A DNA stretch of 64,000 bases, taken from Pseudoduganella albidiflava (GTDB lineage Bacteria > Pseudomonadota > Gammaproteobacteria > Burkholderiales > Burkholderiaceae_D). The notes beneath the pieces are model-generated. The model was not told the origin of the DNA, did not search any database, and saw only the letters and a program-made list of their open reading frames with translations. Below, in pieces: positions 60,893 to 64,000 of the stretch (position 1 is the stretch's first letter; each line of letters starts with the position of its first letter). The translations under genes and the position numbers were made by a program. Location of the stretch: positions 4,588,001 to 4,652,000 of the forward strand of contig NZ_CP036401.1 in the NCBI RefSeq assembly GCF_004322755.1. Reading direction: 5' to 3'.

Positions 60893-63519
60893 TGGACCTG
60901 CAGTCCGTTATTTCGGCGCTGGGGCGCTTCGGTACCGGGTTATCGCAGCATGCCCGGCTGATCACGCTCGCCAGCGCGCAGGATCGCAGCCTGCCCGAAT
61001 CGCTGATGGCCGAACGCTTCGCCGGCCGCGAAGCCGTCAACGAGCTGTATGCGTTCGATGTCGACGCCCTCAGCACCTCGACCGACCTGCCGCTCGACGC
61101 CTTCATCGGCGAAGAGCTGACCGTCACGCTGCTGCAGCCGGACGACTCGCGCCGCGCCTGGCACGGCATCTGCACCCGCGCCGACTGGCTCGGTGCCGAC
61201 GGCGGCGTGGCGCGCTACCGCCTGCACCTGGAACCGGCGCTGGCCCTGCTGCGCCTGCGCCGCGACAGCTACATCTTCCAGGACAAGAACGCGCAGGACA
61301 TCGTCACCGAACTGTTCGCCGACTATCCGCAACTACGCTTCGAGTTCGACGTCACGCAGGAACTGGCCACGCGCCCGATCTGCACCCAATACCGCGAAAG
61401 CGACTACGACTTCTTCGTGCGCCTGATGGCGTCCGAAGGCTTGTCGTGGCGCTTCGAGCATGACCAGGCCGAAGCGACCGGCGACGGCCAGGCGCGCCAC
61501 AAGCTGGTGATCTTCGACAGCCTGGCCGCCGCCCCGGCCACGCCCGGCAATCCGGCGATCCGCTTCCACGGCATGCGCGCCACCGACACGGACGACGCCA
61601 TCGACGCCTTCGGCGCGCGCCGGCAAGTGCGCGCCAACGCGGTGTCGATCAGCAGCTGGGATCCGGCCCAGGTAATGGCACCGGCCGCCGAACAGCAATC
61701 GATGCTCGACGCCGGCGAAGTGCCGCCACTGCCGGTATTCGACGGCAGCGGCGAGCGCATCGCCAGCGACGATGGCGATAGCCACAGCCAGCTGATGCTG
61801 CAGGCGCTGGAACTGGAGAACAAGCTGTTTACGGGCGAAGGCGCGGTGCGGCGCCTGGCCGCTGGTCACGCATTCCAACTGACCCAGCACGAGCGCTACG
61901 AAGGCGACAATGCCTTCAAGGTGCTGTGGGTCGAGCACGAGGCGCGCAACAACTTCGAGCCCCAACTGGCCGACCGGCACGCAAAGGTCGAGCCGGGCAC
62001 CTACCGCAACCGCTTCTGCTGCGTGCGCGAAGCCGTGCCGCTGGTTCCCGTGGCCACCGCCCTGCCCCATGCCCACACGGCGCTGGGCCCGCAGACCGCA
62101 CTCGTCGTCGGTGTCGCCAACGAAGTGGCCACCACGGTGCGTGATCACCAGGTGCGCGTGCAGTTCGCATGGCAGCGTGGCGCCTCCGCCAATGCCGGCG
62201 GCATGCCGCACGATATCGATGAAGAAGGCAGCGCTCCCGGCGACGAACGCTCGGGCACTTGGGTGCGCGTGGCCGAGGCGCTGGCCGGCCCGAACTGGGG
62301 CTCCCAGTTCACGCCGCGCATCGGCACCGAGGTATTGGTCGATTTCCTCGAAAACGACATCGACCGCCCTGTCATCGTCGCGCAGCTGTACACGGGCGCC
62401 GATACGCCACCATTTTCGGCCGGCGTCGACTCGGGCGTAAACCATGCGGGCACGATTTCCGGCATCCACACCCAGAACTTCGACGGTGGCGGCTACAACC
62501 AGTGGCAGCTCGACGACACGCAAGGCCAGCTGCGCATGCGCCTGGCCACCTCGCTGGCCGCTTCGCAGCTCAACCTCGGCTACCTGATCGCCCAGTCGCC
62601 CGGCTCGGCCCAGCGCGGCAGCTATCGCGGCAGCGGCTTTGAATTGCGCACCGATGCCTGGGCCGTCGTACGCGGCGGCGAAGGCGTGCTGCTGACCACC
62701 GCATCACGGCCGGGCCAGGGCTCCAGCGTCGCCTCGACACAGATGGACACCCTGGAAGCCGTCGGCTCGCTGAAGGCGGCGCAAAGGCTCGACGAGGCGG
62801 TGCTCGAATCGGCCAAGGCGCAGCAGGCGCTGACCAGCGAGACCGCGGTGCAGGCACAGAAGGATGTGCTGGCGCTGATCGATCCGGAAGAAAAAGGCAA
62901 GTACGAAGGTGCCGTCAACGGGCAGGATGCGTTGAAGGCGAAGGCCGGCACGCGCGAGCTCGATGGCTCAGCACCCGTCGAAAAATTCGGGGCGCCGCTG
63001 GTGGTGATGGATTCGACGTCCAGCATTAACTGGGCTTCACCCGCATCGACCGTGCTGTTCGCCGGCGAGCAGTTGCAGTGGTCGACCCAGTCGGACCTGC
63101 ACATGGCAGCGGCGCATACGGTGTCATCGGTCTCGGCCGAAGCGACCAGCTTGTACACCTATGAGGGTGGCGTGCAGGCGTTTGCCGGGAACGGACCGGT
63201 GTCATTGCAGGCGCATACCGACCAGCTGGAGATTTTGGCGGACAAGGAAGTGATCGTCATTTCCGTCAACGACTGCATCGAGATCAAGGCCAAGCAGAAG
63301 ATCGTGCTGCAGGCCGGGCAGTCGTCCGTGACGCTGGAGGGATCGAACATCACGTTTGCCTGCCCGGGGAATTTCACGGTGAAGGGCGGGAAGCATATCT
63401 TCGACAGTGGCGGCAACGAGGCTGCCAACCTGGCCGCCCTGCCTTCCGCTAAGACCACCATTTGCATTGAATGCCTGAAGAATGCTGCCGCCAAGGGCAG
63501 CAGTTTTCTGCGGCGCTGA
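60892..63519 (+). CDS. vgrG: VgrG spike, copy 2 of tandem pair
   Basis: An 875-residue VgrG of the same length as the copy at 54846 and nearly identical. Differences include QFGARRQ to AFGARRQ and AFTLTQ to AFQLTQ in the middle, a short altered stretch LADRHAKVEPG for LKDGRSHVEPG, and LEGSN for LDGSN near the end. All spike parts and the ICIECL tail are intact, so it should be functional. Expression would depend on a promoter inside or upstream of the truncated tssL or the MITE, since the core operon is interrupted. Confidence 0.95.
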   Translation: MDLQSVISALGRFGTGLSQHARLITLASAQDRSLPESLMAERFAGREAVNELYAFDVDALSTSTDLPLDAFIGEELTVTLLQPDDSRRAWHGICTRADWLGADGGVARYRLHLEPALALLRLRRDSYIFQDKNAQDIVTELFADYPQLRFEFDVTQELATRPICTQYRESDYDFFVRLMASEGLSWRFEHDQAEATGDGQARHKLVIFDSLAAAPATPGNPAIRFHGMRATDTDDAIDAFGARRQVRANAVSISSWDPAQVMAPAAEQQSMLDAGEVPPLPVFDGSGERIASDDGDSHSQLMLQALELENKLFTGEGAVRRLAAGHAFQLTQHERYEGDNAFKVLWVEHEARNNFEPQLADRHAKVEPGTYRNRFCCVREAVPLVPVATALPHAHTALGPQTALVVGVANEVATTVRDHQVRVQFAWQRGASANAGGMPHDIDEEGSAPGDERSGTWVRVAEALAGPNWGSQFTPRIGTEVLVDFLENDIDRPVIVAQLYTGADTPPFSAGVDSGVNHAGTISGIHTQNFDGGGYNQWQLDDTQGQLRMRLATSLAASQLNLGYLIAQSPGSAQRGSYRGSGFELRTDAWAVVRGGEGVLLTTASRPGQGSSVASTQMDTLEAVGSLKAAQRLDEAVLESAKAQQALTSETAVQAQKDVLALIDPEEKGKYEGAVNGQDALKAKAGTRELDGSAPVEKFGAPLVVMDSTSSINWASPASTVLFAGEQLQWSTQSDLHMAAAHTVSSVSAEATSLYTYEGGVQAFAGNGPVSLQAHTDQLEILADKEVIVISVNDCIEIKAKQKIVLQAGQSSVTLEGSNITFACPGNFTVKGGKHIFDSGGNEAANLAALPSAKTTICIECLKNAAAKGSSFLRR

Positions 63520-63549
63520 CGCGCCCGCTGCTTACGATATCGACGACTC

Positions 63550-64000
63550 ATGACTAGCCATCCTTCTGCATCCGATGTCGATCCCCAGATCGACCGCGCG
63601 TTCGCCCTCATCGACCTGGCTGCCCATGATGGCGCATTTGATGGACTGGTCGCGCAATTTCCCACTGTGCGGTGGGAATCGCTGTTCGCCAACACGCCAG
63701 AAGCTCACCTGCTGTCGGCTGCCCCATTGCTGATCGACCTGGATCCGGCACAGGACAACAAAGCACTCGTTTCTTGGCTTGTCAGCAAAGAGCGCCTTTC
63801 TCCCAGCGTCACATGGATCAAGAGCCGATTCGGGCTGCAAGCGCTTGCCGCGATGTTGACCCGCCGATTGACCTGTCGCATCAACGACGGCGAAGAAGTC
63901 TTGTTGCGGTTCTACGATCCGCGGGTGTTGCTCGGTCTCCCCAGCGCACTGACTCCAGTCCAGAAAAAATTCTTCTTTGCCCCCGTTGTCAGCTGGACCG
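63550..64000 (+). CDS. DUF4123 effector adaptor, partial (runs off right edge)
   Basis: The first 150 codons of a DUF4123 protein (FALIDLAAHDGAFDGLVAQF, VTWIKSRFGLQALAAMLTRR, LLRFYDPRVLLGLPSALTPV). It is clearly related to, but well diverged from, the adaptor at 57495, although the vgrG genes before them are nearly identical. This implies a different client effector, encoded beyond the window. Confidence 0.9.
   Translation, partial: MTSHPSASDVDPQIDRAFALIDLAAHDGAFDGLVAQFPTVRWESLFANTPEAHLLSAAPLLIDLDPAQDNKALVSWLVSKERLSPSVTWIKSRFGLQALAAMLTRRLTCRINDGEEVLLRFYDPRVLLGLPSALTPVQKKFFFAPVVSWT

Larger units (their letters stand above)
60643..63525 (+). repeat. Direct repeat, copy 2 (tssL 3' end + vgrG)
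   Basis: Second copy of the 2.88-kb unit described at 54597-57479. Recombination between the two would delete one vgrG, one DUF4123 gene, the Ntox15 pair and the MITE. Confidence 0.93.

Overview
The window is GC-rich (except for AT-rich patches described below) and reads as a chromosome segment of a Betaproteobacterium, most likely an Oxalobacteraceae member of the Massilia group. This rests on the TonB-receptor type, the dense codon use and the T6SS gene set and order; no rRNA, tRNA or CRISPR is visible.

Region 1 (1-9.7 kb) is housekeeping and accessory: the start of a glutamine-dependent NAD+ synthase running off the left edge, a FemAB/GNAT-like protein, a large TonB-dependent receptor, a periplasmic beta-lactamase-fold serine hydrolase, a small GNAT acetyltransferase and several unrecognised proteins.

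Region 2 (9.8-26.3 kb, all minus strand) is a type VI secretion (T6SS) cargo island. An intact module, membrane protein - VgrG - DUF4123 adaptor - lipoprotein - Tle1-type (DUF2235) lipase, sits at 26.3-19.1 kb. Downstream lie three decaying vgrG fragments alternating with AT-rich genes for small exported proteins. These include three DUF3304-type lipoproteins, an XAC2610-like protein, a second copy of the lipoprotein found next to Tle1, and a small HD-family (p)ppGpp hydrolase. Each DUF3304 gene is preceded by a short reading-frame stub ending in an F-W motif. I read this as an archive of orphan immunity genes whose effectors have been deleted to C-terminal stubs.

Region 3 (26.5-54.8 kb) is the T6SS core: M15 peptidase, PAAR, a ketoacyl-synthase-like membrane protein, TssM, TagF, a BON/OmpA protein, TssA, then a VgrG-PoNe-PoNi cassette on the plus strand. 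ClpV, TssG, TssF, TssE, Hcp, TssC, TssB and a TPR lipoprotein follow on the minus strand, with TssK and TssL divergent on the plus strand. No canonical TssJ and no Fha/PpkA/PppA are visible.

Region 4 (54.6-64 kb) holds two tandem copies of [tssL 3' end - vgrG - DUF4123]. The first carries an Ntox15 (Tde-like) DNase and a GAD/DUF1851 immunity protein. The second starts with a truncated tssL right after a 161-bp IS5-type MITE flanked by CTAG, and runs off the right edge inside its DUF4123 gene. Together the window holds one T6SS machine with four intact VgrG spikes, three effector-immunity pairs (lipase, PoNe nuclease, Ntox15 nuclease) and a graveyard of earlier cassettes.
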